From Bacteroidota bacterium (GTDB taxonomy: Bacteria > Bacteroidota > Bacteroidia > Bacteroidales > FEN-979), in contig JAPLDN010000348.1 in the NCBI GenBank assembly GCA_026391755.1, positions 1 through 22,746 on the forward strand: DNA of 22,746 nt, written 5' to 3'. The position numbers and the translations under genes are program-made. Of the stretch, positions 1 through 8,808 are shown one piece after another (position 1 is the stretch's first letter; every line of letters begins with the position of its first letter). The notes under the pieces are model-generated. The model was given only the letters and a program-made list of their open reading frames with translations. It ran no database searches and was not told the origin of the DNA.

Positions 1-2
1 AA

Positions 3-2558
3 GAGCTGGGTGTAAACTGGGCCTTGGTGGAAGAGATTGACCAGGGGGAAGCCCATGCTGTTGCACAGGAGTTGTCGTCATTTGCAAAAATATCACTTAT
101 CATAACAACGCTTGTTGTTTTCATCCTTTCAATCCTGGTGACAAGGAGGTTTGTCAAGCCCCTGAAGGTACTTTCGGAATGGGCCAAACAGGTTGGGAGC
201 GGGCAGCTGATCATACGTGATGTGAAAGTTTCGAAAGACGAGGTTGGGGAGATGAAGGATGAGTTTATCCGTCTTGTCATCTCGCTTAAGTCGATGGCTG
301 ATGTGAGCCAGGCGGTGGCGCTTGGCGATTACAGCAAATCGGTCAGAGTGCGCAGTGAAGAGGATATCCTGGGCAAGTCGATGAACCAGATGGTGGAGAG
401 TTTCAAAAATGTCGTGAAGCAGGCCAGGGCTATTGCCAGCGGTGATTATTCTTCGAATATTATCCCAAGGAGCGACAGCGACACTTTGGGGATCGCACTG
501 TATGAAATGACCAACAGGCTGAGAGAGGCTCATATCGAGATTTCTTACCAGGACTGGCTGAAGACAGGGCTGAATGAGCTTGGGATAAAGATATCCGGCG
601 AAAAAAAGATAATGGAATTATGCGAGGAGCTAATTTCTTTCCTTTCGCATTACCTTGATGCCCAGATCGGGTTGTTATATACCCACGAAGATGACCACCA
701 GTTGCACCTCTCGGCCGCCTATGCCTATTCGGGTGACCTTATCTCGGCTAAACCACTTGCTATGGGTGAAGGTCTTGTCGGACAGGTTGCGAAGGAACGC
801 AAAAAGATGACTTTCTTTTCTTCATCGGAGACACTGCCCGCAGTGAATATCGGCCATGAAAGTGTGCATCCCCAGTATTTCATCCTGGCTCCGATAATGT
901 TTGAAAATGTTCTTTCAGGAGTGATTGAACTGGGTTCATTCCGACCGTTTGACGAGCAAAAACAGAAGTTCCTGGATACTTCTCTTGAGAATATTGCTGT
1001 CGCATTAAATACGGCCCGTTCAAGGGAACGGGTGGAGCAGTTGCTTAAGAAAACCCAGGAACAGGCAAACGAGATGGCCCATCAGAAGGAAGAACTCCGG
1101 CAGATCAACCAGGAACTTGAGGAGCAGACAAAGGCCCTGCGTATGTCGGAAGAAAGCCTGCAGCATCAGCAGGAAGAACTCAGGGTCATCAATGAGGAAC
1201 TTGAAGAACGTACCAAGGTACTGGAGCTCCAGCGGGATGACATCCGCAAGAAGAACGAAGAACTGGAACTTGCCCAGGAAGAGATCCGTCAGAAAGCCGA
1301 GGCACTCGAGATTGCGAGCAGGTATAAATCGGAATTTCTGGCGAATATGTCGCATGAACTCAGGACGCCCCTGAACAGCATCCTGGTTCTGTCTGAAATA
1401 CTTTCATCAAATAAAAACGGGGTGATGACCGCCGATGAGGTGGAATTTGCAAAAATTGTCCATTCATCAGGCACCGACCTCCTTGAGCTGATCAACGACA
1501 TTCTTGACCTTTCGAAAGTCGAAGCAGGCAAAATGGAACTGGAGATTGAAGCGGTGAGCCCCGAAGATATCCTGGATTATGTAATCCGCACATTCACACC
1601 GCTTACGCAGCCCAAAAATATTGAGTTGAAAACATTGCTCGAAAAGGGTATTCCGGGGACTTTTGAAACGGATCTTCAAAGGCTGCTCCAGATCGTCAAG
1701 AACCTTATGTCAAACGCAATTAAATTCACGGAGCATGGCAGTGTGACCATTAAAATAGCAAAAGCCGAAGCCGGGGTTCGTTTTAACAATCTTTCGCTGA
1801 AAGCCGAAAACACTCTGGCTATCATGGTAACCGATACCGGTATTGGTATTCCTGACGATAAAAAGCATTCCATTTTTGAAGCTTTCCAGCAGGCCGACGG
1901 GACTGTAAGCAGAAAATTCGGGGGCACAGGCCTTGGCCTGACTATTTCAAGGAGCCTTGCGCGCCTTCTGGGTGGTGAAATACAATTGAAAAGCAAAGTC
2001 GGGACAGGGAGCACTTTTACTATCTATATTCCGGTTACCTACCAGGGCGTCAAAACAGACAAGGAGGAAGAGGTGGTTGAATCTCCTGTTATATATAAGA
2101 AGCCCCCGGCAGTAAAAAAGGAAACTCCTGTGGTTGCCGAGGAACCCCAGAATGAAAATTCAGGTTTTCTTCCCGATACGATCTTTAAAGGGAAGAAAAT
2201 CCTGGTTGTCGATGACGATATGAGGAATGTATATGTGCTTTCAAAGATCCTCGAGGAGAAAAATGTTGATATTGTTGTTGGCCGCACAGGCAAAGAGGGG
2301 ATAGATAAACTTCACCAGAACCCCGGCATCAGCCTTGTTATAATGGATATCATGATGCCCGAGATGGACGGCTATACCGCCATGCGTGAGATCAGGAAGG
2401 AAGAACGCTTTGCAAACCTTCCTATCATTGCCTTGACGGCTAAAGCCATGAAAGGCGACAGGGAAAAATGCATAGAAGCCGGTGCAAATGATTATATGTC
2501 AAAACCGGTTCAGACCGAGAAGCTGCTCAGCCTTCTGAGGGTGTGGCTTCAGAGGTAG
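3..2558 (+). CDS. Hybrid sensor histidine kinase (TM-HAMP-GAF-HisKA-HATPase-REC), 5' partial
   Basis: The frame is open from base 3, so the beginning lies outside the window; the TTG at base 24 is not the real start. The first visible residues (ELGVNWALVEEID) look like the end of a periplasmic Cache-type sensor domain. Counting from base 24, the order is a membrane helix (22-39), HAMP plus two further HAMP-like repeats (40-170), GAF (181-333), a long Glu/Gln-rich coiled coil (333-430), HisKA with the phosphoacceptor H444 in MSHELRTPL, HATPase_c (N564, DTGIGIP at 604-610, GGTGLGL at 633-639), and a receiver with acidic pocket D730-D732, phosphoacceptor D775, T805 and K827. All catalytic residues are present, so it should autophosphorylate and relay internally to its own receiver. 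It has no DNA-binding output. Its 3' end overlaps the convergent phoU gene by 32 bases. A role in phosphate sensing is possible only by proximity. Confidence 0.93.
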   Translation, partial: ELGVNWALVEEIDQGEAHAVAQELSSFAKISLIITTLVVFILSILVTRRFVKPLKVLSEWAKQVGSGQLIIRDVKVSKDEVGEMKDEFIRLVISLKSMADVSQAVALGDYSKSVRVRSEEDILGKSMNQMVESFKNVVKQARAIASGDYSSNIIPRSDSDTLGIALYEMTNRLREAHIEISYQDWLKTGLNELGIKISGEKKIMELCEELISFLSHYLDAQIGLLYTHEDDHQLHLSAAYAYSGDLISAKPLAMGEGLVGQVAKERKKMTFFSSSETLPAVNIGHESVHPQYFILAPIMFENVLSGVIELGSFRPFDEQKQKFLDTSLENIAVALNTARSRERVEQLLKKTQEQANEMAHQKEELRQINQELEEQTKALRMSEESLQHQQEELRVINEELEERTKVLELQRDDIRKKNEELELAQEEIRQKAEALEIASRYKSEFLANMSHELRTPLNSILVLSEILSSNKNGVMTADEVEFAKIVHSSGTDLLELINDILDLSKVEAGKMELEIEAVSPEDILDYVIRTFTPLTQPKNIELKTLLEKGIPGTFETDLQRLLQIVKNLMSNAIKFTEHGSVTIKIAKAEAGVRFNNLSLKAENTLAIMVTDTGIGIPDDKKHSIFEAFQQADGTVSRKFGGTGLGLTISRSLARLLGGEIQLKSKVGTGSTFTIYIPVTYQGVKTDKEEEVVESPVIYKKPPAVKKETPVVAEEPQNENSGFLPDTIFKGKKILVVDDDMRNVYVLSKILEEKNVDIVVGRTGKEGIDKLHQNPGISLVIMDIMMPEMDGYTAMREIRKEERFANLPIIALTAKAMKGDREKCIEAGANDYMSKPVQTEKLLSLLRVWLQR

Positions 2559-3312
2559 GTTCGGGATCCCGCTCAGTACCTTCTTCCTGATGCTCCGAGA
2601 CCGGTTCGTCAGTCTGAACTGTTTCTGATGTGGGTGCTCCGTTCAATATGTCGAACGATTTCTTCTTATGCTTCATGATCCTGCCATCCACTACAAACAC
2701 GATGGATTCGGCAATATTGGTTGAATAGCCTGCAAGCCTTTCGACATTGGTAAGAATAATAATCAGGTTTGTCGCAACAACGATCACATCTGACTTATGC
2801 ATCATTTCCTCCATGATCTTTGCAGTAGCAGTCTGCGCTTTTTCATCAATAGCAGAAGCAAGGTCAAATATATCTTTAACGAAGGCTACATTTTTCGTAT
2901 TAAGTATTGTTATCACATCATTGACGATCATATCGGTCATCCTGACGATTTCGTCTATATGAAGTTCCGCAATGATTTCCTGATAATCACTGATGCCTTC
3001 TATCTTCTGTGCAATAGAAACTGCATGGTCACCCATTCTTTCAAGATCGTTATTGATCCTGAGGGCTGCCATTATAAGCCTCAGGTCTGTCGCAACAGGC
3101 TGGGTTAAAGCGAAAAGTCTCTGGCAAAGTTTGTCGATCTTGTTATCAAGTTTATCAACCTTGCTGTCCTTCTCAATAATCTGATGGGCCAGTTCTGAAT
3201 CAGCCCTCAGTAGTGCATCAAAAACATTGTGAACCTGCTCAGCAACCAGGTTTCCCATTTTTATCAATCGTTTGTTCAGCTTTTCCAATTCGAGTTCAAA
3301 ATGACGTTCCAT
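2527..3312 (-). CDS. phoU: Phosphate transport regulator PhoU
   Basis: Two three-helix PhoU repeats fill residues 1-215. PhoU proteins dampen Pho signalling by linking the Pst transporter to the sensor kinase, and bind metal clusters through E-R-x-x-D motifs. The first motif is intact (LERMGDHAVSIAQ, about 90-102). The second reads ERLAGYSTNIAE (191-202), where the family usually has E-R-I-G-D-H/Y, so the expected Asp is Gly. A 45-residue acidic, Pro/Thr/Glu-rich tail follows the fold and makes the protein longer (261) than the usual 215-240. The last codons overlap the end of the convergent kinase gene. It is the last gene of the pst locus, 48 bases after pstB. Confidence 0.96.
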   Translation of the reverse strand: MERHFELELEKLNKRLIKMGNLVAEQVHNVFDALLRADSELAHQIIEKDSKVDKLDNKIDKLCQRLFALTQPVATDLRLIMAALRINNDLERMGDHAVSIAQKIEGISDYQEIIAELHIDEIVRMTDMIVNDVITILNTKNVAFVKDIFDLASAIDEKAQTATAKIMEEMMHKSDVIVVATNLIIILTNVERLAGYSTNIAESIVFVVDGRIMKHKKKSFDILNGAPTSETVQTDEPVSEHQEEGTERDPEPTSEATPSEG

Positions 3313-3360
3313 GATTCTATTTCTTTATAATTAGTTGTTAACTGATATCAGGGTGAACCA

Positions 3361-4131
3361 TTAACCAAACCTGCCGGTGATGTACTCTTCCGTCTGCTTT
3401 TTATCGGGAGTTGTAAAGATCTTTCGGGTTCTGCCGTGTTCAATAAGTTCACCCAGGTAGAAAAATGCTGTATGATCGCTAACGCGTGCTGCCTGCTGCA
3501 TATTATGAGTGACTATGACGATGGTGTAATCCTTTTTAAGCTCAAAGATAAGCTCTTCTATTTTACCTGTGGATATCGGATCCAGTGCACTGGCGGGCTC
3601 ATCCATGAGAATGATCTCAGGTTCAACAGCCAGGGTACGTGCGATGCATAGTCTCTGCTGCTGCCCGCCCGAGAGGCCCAATGCAGAATCCTGGAGACGG
3701 TCCTTAACTTCACCCCAGATGGCAGCATTTTTTAAGGATCTTTCAACAATTTCAGTCAAGGTTTTTTTATCGTTGATCCCATTGATCCTTGGACCGTATG
3801 CAATATTTTCGAAAATCGATTTAGCAAAAGGGTTGGATTTCTGGAATACCATTCCTATTTTCTTCCTCAGGTTTACAACATCAATTTTTTTCTGGTAAAT
3901 GTCAAGGTCGTCAATCCTGATCTCTCCTGTGATCTTCACACTCGGTATAAGGTCATTCATACGGTTCAGGCAGCGCAGAAAGGTTGACTTTCCGCAACCG
4001 GAAGGACCTATAAATGCAGTGACTTCCTTTTCGGGGATTTGAATATTAATGGAGTTAAGAGCCATCTTCTGGCCATAATGCAGTGTGAGATCTTTGGTTA
4101 CAATTTTAACTTCTTTCATAATTTTATTCAT
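3361..4131 (-). CDS. pstB: Phosphate ABC transporter ATP-binding protein PstB
   Basis: This is the ATPase that powers phosphate import through PstC-PstA at the inner membrane. It has Walker A GPSGCGKST (42-50), the Q-loop at Q97 (MVFQKSNPF), signature LSGGQQQR (153-160), Walker B ILMDEP (174-179) and the switch His in VTHNM (H209). The length of 256 is normal for PstB, and the CLNRMNDLIP and FAKSIFENIAYGPRI stretches are typical of PstB rather than other ABC ATPases. The ATG overlaps the pstA stop by 4 bases, consistent with translational coupling; an in-frame ATG four codons downstream (MKEVKI) is an alternative start. Confidence 0.98.
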   Translation of the reverse strand: MNKIMKEVKIVTKDLTLHYGQKMALNSINIQIPEKEVTAFIGPSGCGKSTFLRCLNRMNDLIPSVKITGEIRIDDLDIYQKKIDVVNLRKKIGMVFQKSNPFAKSIFENIAYGPRINGINDKKTLTEIVERSLKNAAIWGEVKDRLQDSALGLSGGQQQRLCIARTLAVEPEIILMDEPASALDPISTGKIEELIFELKKDYTIVIVTHNMQQAARVSDHTAFFYLGELIEHGRTRKIFTTPDKKQTEEYITGRFG

Positions 4132-5027
4132 TTCACTCTGCGCCTGAGGCTTGATCTTATAAGCACGGCGGCGAGATTAAGTGTAAACGTGAGCATTAAC
4201 AGGACCAGGGTAGTGGCAAACTGAATGGGCAGTGTTTTATCAACATTTGATGATTGTGTAGACATCACATATATGTGGTACCCGAGATTCATGAACTGGT
4301 CTGAAACAGAGGTTGGCAGTGTGGCGAGGGAATATGCCGCACCTGTAAACAAAATGGGAGCCACTTCACCTGCCCCCCTGCTCACAGCAAGGATAGTGCC
4401 GGTCATGATCCCTGATATGGATCCAGGTATGACTACTTTCTTTATAGTTTGCCATTTGGTAGCTCCGAGCGCGAGACTTGCTTCACGTAACTCCCTCGGC
4501 ACTGTTCTTATCGCCTCTTCCACGGAAACAATAACAACAGGAAGTGTTAGCAAGGCCATTGTAAGACTTGCCCAGAGAAGGTTTGGCTGGGCCCATTTAA
4601 GCTGTCCTCCCAGGAACCATTTGTCCATCCCGGGTCCGACAAACTGGATAAAAAAGCCAAGACCAAACAACCCGAAAATGATAGAAGGAACAGTTGCCAG
4701 TGTTCGAACCGCGAACCTAATGGATTGTGCAATCCAGGATTTCTCATGGGCATATTCGGAAAGGTAAATAGCAGTTATCGCACCAAAAGGGACTGCTGCT
4801 ATTGACATAATTATAACCAGAAGGGCAGTTCCATAGATAGCGGGGAATATTCCCCCTTCCATCATGCCTTCCTTGGGAAATGATGTGATGAATTCCCAGC
4901 TTATCTTATCCTTACCTCCAATAATAGTAACAACCAAAATAATAACTATTATGGAAATAATTAATATTACTGAAACAGCCGAAGCAGAGGTAATGGCGCC
5001 ACCTATAATTTTATTTTTTAGTCTCAT
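4128..5027 (-). CDS. pstA: Phosphate ABC transporter permease PstA
   Basis: Inner-membrane permease that forms the phosphate channel with PstC. The N-terminal helix is at 13-36, further helices lie across 65-290, and the cytoplasmic EAA loop that docks with PstB is at 182-201 (EASLALGATKWQTIKKVVIP). Length (299) is usual. It starts one base after the pstC stop and overlaps pstB by 4 bases, so the three genes should be cotranscribed. No unusual residue or insertion was seen. Confidence 0.97.
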   Translation of the reverse strand: MRLKNKIIGGAITSASAVSVILIISIIVIILVVTIIGGKDKISWEFITSFPKEGMMEGGIFPAIYGTALLVIIMSIAAVPFGAITAIYLSEYAHEKSWIAQSIRFAVRTLATVPSIIFGLFGLGFFIQFVGPGMDKWFLGGQLKWAQPNLLWASLTMALLTLPVVIVSVEEAIRTVPRELREASLALGATKWQTIKKVVIPGSISGIMTGTILAVSRGAGEVAPILFTGAAYSLATLPTSVSDQFMNLGYHIYVMSTQSSNVDKTLPIQFATTLVLLMLTFTLNLAAVLIRSSLRRRVK

Positions 5028-5028
5028 C

Positions 5029-6240
5029 CTATCTTCCCTGTATTTTTTTGATCAGTTTGCCTTTGATATAAAATTCGGCAATCGCATTGATTGAAAAGTT
5101 AAAGACGAAAAGCAAAGAACCTATAAGAAAGAGAATCCCGTAATGCATATCCCCGAACACTACTTCTGCCATTTCCGCTCCGATTGTTGCTGCAAGGGTT
5201 CTAACCGATTCAAACGGATTCAGTCCGCTCAATGCCGCATTCCCGGTAGCCATCAGGGCGATCATGGTTTCTCCGAAAACACGACCGACACCCAGAAGAA
5301 CAGCTGCGAAAATACCAGGTGTGGCAGCGGGCAGGGTAACAAAAACAGCTGTCTGCCATTTTGAAGCACCCAGGGCAAGGCTTGCTTCTTTATATGTTGC
5401 CGGGATAGCGGTGAGTGCATCTTCCGTTATTGTAAAAATAATAGGAATGGCAGCCAGGGCCATCGCTATCCCTCCGACAAAAGAGTTCAATCTTGTTTCA
5501 TACCCAAAAAGGTTCTGAAAAAAAGTAGCCATGACCATCAATGCAAAGAACCCGATAACAACGGAAGGAAATCCAGCCAGTAATTCGATGGCAGGTTTAA
5601 TCCATTCCCTTAACCACGGCGATGCAAAGGAAGAAGAAAACAAAGCAGCAAGAATAGCAATTGGTGCAGCGAAAAGAATAGCGATCAGTGTGACTTTAAA
5701 AGTCCCGACAAATAATGGTATCATACCGTATCTTGGATTCTCGGAAACAGGGAACCATTCACTGCCAAATAAACTGCCAAGGGAACCTTCGTTCTCGGCT
5801 TTCGCAGAAGGCCTTAAACTTGCATCCGGGTTTACCTCATCCGCAGAAACGGAAGTATCTTTATCCGCTCCGTTAGTTTCGGGTTTATTTGCGGCCGTTG
5901 GTTCTGCTCCGGTATATGTCTCAGGTTTCTTCTCAGTTGTAACCTTTTCTTCGCCGCTGTAGGTTTCGGGCTTTTGCTCTGCTGTTGCAGGCTCAGAACT
6001 TCCGTAACTTTCGGGTTTATTCCCGGCTGAAACCTTATTTTCAGTTGTTGCTTTAGGTTTGCCCTTAAACGCCGGTAAACTTTCACGGAAAACGAAAAAG
6101 AATATGAGAATGATAACGGCAATGGAAAGAAACGCAACGGAAGTGATCAGCTTTTCGGCAAAAAATTCCGAGAACCTGAATTTCTTTCTGAGAGATTCCG
6201 CTGTAAAAATGTATGCGGTTTTTGCCTGATCAGAATTCAT
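5029..6240 (-). CDS. pstC: Phosphate ABC transporter permease PstC with a periplasmic repeat insertion
   Basis: Partner permease of PstA. Membrane helix 1 is at 35-51; the remaining helices lie between about 172 and 390; the EAA loop is at 286-305 (EASLALGASKWQTAVFVTLP). Between helix 1 and the next helix is a low-complexity segment of about 90 residues (60-150), rich in Lys, Glu, Thr and Pro, which carries four KPE[T/S][Y/N] repeats. This makes the protein 403 residues, while many PstC proteins are near 300. By topology the insertion should be periplasmic, close to where PstS docks. Both the permease core and the EAA loop are intact. A strong predicted promoter lies upstream, in the end of pstS. 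Confidence 0.96.
   Translation of the reverse strand: MNSDQAKTAYIFTAESLRKKFRFSEFFAEKLITSVAFLSIAVIILIFFFVFRESLPAFKGKPKATTENKVSAGNKPESYGSSEPATAEQKPETYSGEEKVTTEKKPETYTGAEPTAANKPETNGADKDTSVSADEVNPDASLRPSAKAENEGSLGSLFGSEWFPVSENPRYGMIPLFVGTFKVTLIAILFAAPIAILAALFSSSFASPWLREWIKPAIELLAGFPSVVIGFFALMVMATFFQNLFGYETRLNSFVGGIAMALAAIPIIFTITEDALTAIPATYKEASLALGASKWQTAVFVTLPAATPGIFAAVLLGVGRVFGETMIALMATGNAALSGLNPFESVRTLAATIGAEMAEVVFGDMHYGILFLIGSLLFVFNFSINAIAEFYIKGKLIKKIQGR
5872..6018 (-). repeat. Four ~15-residue KPETY repeats in the PstC periplasmic insertion
   Basis: The motif KPE[T/S][Y/N] begins at PstC residues 75, 90, 105 and 119, so the spacing is 15, 15 and 14 residues (about 45 bp per DNA unit). Between the motifs lie Ala/Glu/Thr-rich spacers. 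The regular spacing suggests expansion by local duplication of a 45-bp unit. Confidence 0.85.
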
Positions 6241-6309
6241 CTATGCTGTTTTAAAAGTGAAAGGCAACATTTTTTCAAATGCTGCCAATCACCTACACAC
6301 ATTTACTAA

Positions 6310-6340
6310 CAAATATACTACTTAACGGGAAAATAACCAA
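6310..6340 (-). promoter_or_regulatory. Predicted Bacteroidetes promoter for pstCAB-phoU
   Basis: Read on the minus strand, TTG (6340-6338) is followed by exactly 20 bases and then TATATTTG (6317-6310), a full match to the Bacteroidetes -33 TTG / -7 TAnnTTTG consensus. The -33 lies inside the last codons of pstS and the -7 starts just after its stop. Transcription would start near 6303, giving a leader of about 60 bases before pstC. I see no PHO-box-like repeat next to it. Confidence 0.6.
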
Positions 6341-7157
6341 CTTCAGTGACGACCTTCTGGCCTTCAGCGCTGAGGATCCAGTCTACATACTTTTTAACAT
6401 CGCCTGTAGGCCTGTTCCTCATATACATATAAAGATAACGGGTGATGGGATATTCGCCTTTTGCAATGGTTTCGGCAGTTGCCAGAAAAGCAGGGCTTTT
6501 ATCATCCTTCTTTACCTTGCAATGCTTAACACCCTGGGCATAAGCTGCACCTCCATAACCTATCCCGTTTTTATCCTTGCTCACAGCGTTCACAACTGCT
6601 GCTGTTCCGGGAAGCGTTTGGCAGTTTGCTGCATAATCACCTTTTACTACTTTTTCCTGAAAAAATACGTAGGTTCCTGAACTGTTTTCACGGCCGTATA
6701 ACCTGATCTCTGCATCCGGTCCGCCAACGTCTTTCCAGTTGCGGATCTTCCCGCTGAAAATGTCTCCAAGCTGTTTTATTGAAAGCTCATTAATGGCATT
6801 GTTTTCATTCAGGAAGATAGTAATACCGTCTTTGGCACATGGGATTTCAATGCCAAGTGAGCCAAAACGTTCCTTAAGTTTATCCATTTCGGAGGATTTC
6901 AGCGGACGGCTGGAATTGCAGATATCGGTTGAACCATTGATAAGGGCTGATATTCCTGTTCCTGAACCACCCCCCGTAACCTGTACAATAACATCAGAAT
7001 TTGATTTCATATATATCTCTGCCCATTTCTGTGCAAGGATAACCATTGTATCGGAACCTTTGACTGTGATCTTTTTAGGAGCCGGCATGAATGCGAAGCC
7101 AATCACTGCCACCAGGACAATGCTTGCAATCAGGGCTAATTTGTTTGTTGTTTTCAT
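6318..7157 (-). CDS. pstS: Periplasmic phosphate-binding protein PstS
   Basis: High-affinity phosphate receptor that delivers phosphate to PstCAB. An N-terminal hydrophobic segment (6-24) acts as a signal peptide or anchor; there is no lipobox Cys near it. Phosphate-contacting motifs of the family are clear: KGSDT (33-37), GGGSGTG (62-68), SSRP (82-85), KDGI (109-112) and GRENSSGT (155-162). Length is 279. It lies 92 bases after the porin gene, with a tandem repeat array in between, and 77 bases before pstC. Confidence 0.95.
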   Translation of the reverse strand: MKTTNKLALIASIVLVAVIGFAFMPAPKKITVKGSDTMVILAQKWAEIYMKSNSDVIVQVTGGGSGTGISALINGSTDICNSSRPLKSSEMDKLKERFGSLGIEIPCAKDGITIFLNENNAINELSIKQLGDIFSGKIRNWKDVGGPDAEIRLYGRENSSGTYVFFQEKVVKGDYAANCQTLPGTAAVVNAVSKDKNGIGYGGAAYAQGVKHCKVKKDDKSPAFLATAETIAKGEYPITRYLYMYMRNRPTGDVKKYVDWILSAEGQKVVTEVGYFPVK

Positions 7158-7190
7158 AATCTTATATATTGTTAATTAGTATCTTTTTTC

Positions 7191-7254
7191 ATCTGTTTAT
7201 CTGATATCTGTTTATCTGATATCTGATGTCAGATATCGGATGTCAGATGTCAGA
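7191..7254 (-). repeat. Nine-unit 7/8-bp degenerate tandem array between porin and pstS
   Basis: On the minus strand the sequence reads as consecutive units CTGACAT, CTGACAT, CCGATAT, CTGACAT, CAGATAT, CAGATAAA, CAGATAT, CAGATAAA, CAGAT. The first unit covers the porin stop codon. The array contains a perfect inverted repeat, GATATCTGA-TG-TCAGATATC (7218-7237, 9-bp arms). There is no T-tract, so it is not a standard intrinsic terminator. It could act as a transcript-end or processing structure between porin and pstS, a protein-binding array, or a passive slippage repeat. Confidence 0.8.
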
Positions 7255-8791
7255 ACTTCACTTGCAATCTTAAAGTCAATACGTTCTGATGGATCAGGTT
7301 ACTGTAATCATAGGTACTGGCTACACCATTTACTGTATAGCTGGAAGTCACATTGCCTGTATTTGTTTTCGGATCAACAACACCAACTTTCTTATTGAGG
7401 ACGATATCATAGTCGATCATGAACTTAATATTATCAGTGAAATAATAACTGTAGGCGAGTGTCCAGGTACCATAAGCAATATCAGATACCCCGCTGGTTA
7501 GCTTGCTCGTATTTACAGTGTTTGTCTTTGTTACTGTGGCAATTACAGGATCAGTACCTGCAAAGGTCTTTACAGGACTCGGATCATTGGTCGTTTTTGA
7601 AGCATCATACTTTGCAGTTCCGATTTGGTCGGCGCTGAGTTTGGTGTTGGGGTTGTACCAGTCATATCTTACAGAGACCTGGTTACGTTTTCCGATATTT
7701 TTAATCAGGTATACATACCAGCCGCTGAAACTTTTACTGATGGCCGGTGTACTGGTAGAAGTTTTGGTTGTAGTGGTAGTCAGCCAGAGAGTATCGCTTT
7801 TAAGTAATGTGGAATTGGCAACTGCTGAACCGGAAAATGTTGCACCGGGAGCAGAATTTATACCCCTTATATATTCTCCTTTGATAATAAGGCCTCCAAG
7901 GATATCCATCGAAAGTTGTGCTTCAGCACCCCACCACTGCTTCGGAACAGATTTTCCGATATCGTCGAGGGTCTTGTTATAAGTGTAGTCTGAATTCAGC
8001 ACGTTGACATTGTTGGCTTTGATAGCGCCATAATATCCATGGGCGCCGATGGTAAGTCCACCAAAATTTCCAAGTTTAAAGGTATAAGTAAGGCGGGCCA
8101 TCAGGTCCTTGTAATTATCATAATCCGTATTCTGAAGAACTGTAGTGGTACCATCTGGATTTACTGTTGCAATACCGTCATTCCCGTTAAAAATAGCAAG
8201 CTGAAATTTAAGCGGAAGCTTCGGGGGATGAATTTCAAGTTTTGCACCTATTGCACGTTCATCAGGATAAATGGCCCTGATTACTCTTGAACGTTCAGCC
8301 ACTTCGCGGTTACTGGAAGAATATTCAACTTCATAATTCGGACGGTTGAATTTACCAACCCATAAGGAGAACATTTTTAACCAGGGATCGTTAGCCTGAG
8401 CATAAGCATCTTTGATTGTGATGTTGCCTGGCTGGAAGTCAGGCTGCAAAACGAAAACGATACCATCAATCGGTTCATAAGTGAACTTTATCCTTGCTCT
8501 TCTAACCATGAAGTAATTATTAGGATATACGCTTGATGCTTCATAATTCACCCATTGTGCCTGGATATAACCCGAGAGTTTGATCTTGGTAAGTTTAGCA
8601 AGATCCGCTTCTGCCGTAGCCAGTCTTTCTTCAACACCGGCAACCTTATCGTTAATAGTGGAAACCTTTTGTTTTACTGTATCCAGCTGATTCTGCACCG
8701 GTAATTGTGCGTTTATTGTGACTGAAATGAACAGCAGCGGCAACACAAGACCGCTCATCAGGATAATTCGTGTAAATTTCTTCATAAACAT
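7250..8791 (-). CDS. Outer-membrane phosphate-selective porin (OprO/OprP type)
   Basis: Probable outer-membrane beta-barrel that lets phosphate into the periplasm. A signal peptide ends near A28-Q29, then a short coiled coil (about 36-68), then the porin O/P family start KLSGYIQAQW with FMVRRARIKF and FVLQPDFQPGNITIKDAY, followed by alternating amphipathic strands to a C-terminal strand ending in Phe (LTLRLQVKF), as expected for BAM recognition. Thr/Ser-rich low-complexity stretches (about 336-352 and 395-432) fit extracellular loops. It heads the pst locus behind a predicted PHO box. An ATG two codons downstream (MKKF, base 8785) is an equally likely start. Confidence 0.88.
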   Translation of the reverse strand: MFMKKFTRIILMSGLVLPLLFISVTINAQLPVQNQLDTVKQKVSTINDKVAGVEERLATAEADLAKLTKIKLSGYIQAQWVNYEASSVYPNNYFMVRRARIKFTYEPIDGIVFVLQPDFQPGNITIKDAYAQANDPWLKMFSLWVGKFNRPNYEVEYSSSNREVAERSRVIRAIYPDERAIGAKLEIHPPKLPLKFQLAIFNGNDGIATVNPDGTTTVLQNTDYDNYKDLMARLTYTFKLGNFGGLTIGAHGYYGAIKANNVNVLNSDYTYNKTLDDIGKSVPKQWWGAEAQLSMDILGGLIIKGEYIRGINSAPGATFSGSAVANSTLLKSDTLWLTTTTTKTSTSTPAISKSFSGWYVYLIKNIGKRNQVSVRYDWYNPNTKLSADQIGTAKYDASKTTNDPSPVKTFAGTDPVIATVTKTNTVNTSKLTSGVSDIAYGTWTLAYSYYFTDNIKFMIDYDIVLNKKVGVVDPKTNTGNVTSSYTVNGVASTYDYSNLIHQNVLTLRLQVKF

Positions 8792-8808
8792 AGTTTTTTT
8801 GTTTGCGG

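Noticed and set aside
3313..3360. Single TTAACA hexamer in front of phoU as a PHO box
   Set aside because: Only one good copy; the 11-bp neighbours do not match. Isolated TTAACA sites also occur before pstS and the dehydrogenase and are expected in AT-rich DNA.
4225..4767. Plus-strand open frame of 180 codons opposite pstA
   Set aside because: Antisense to a conserved permease with all motifs; no recognisable protein features.
7191..7254. CRISPR-like or terminator reading of the tandem array
   Set aside because: Units of 7-8 bp have no spacers, and the palindrome lacks a T-tract, so neither a CRISPR array nor a standard terminator fits.
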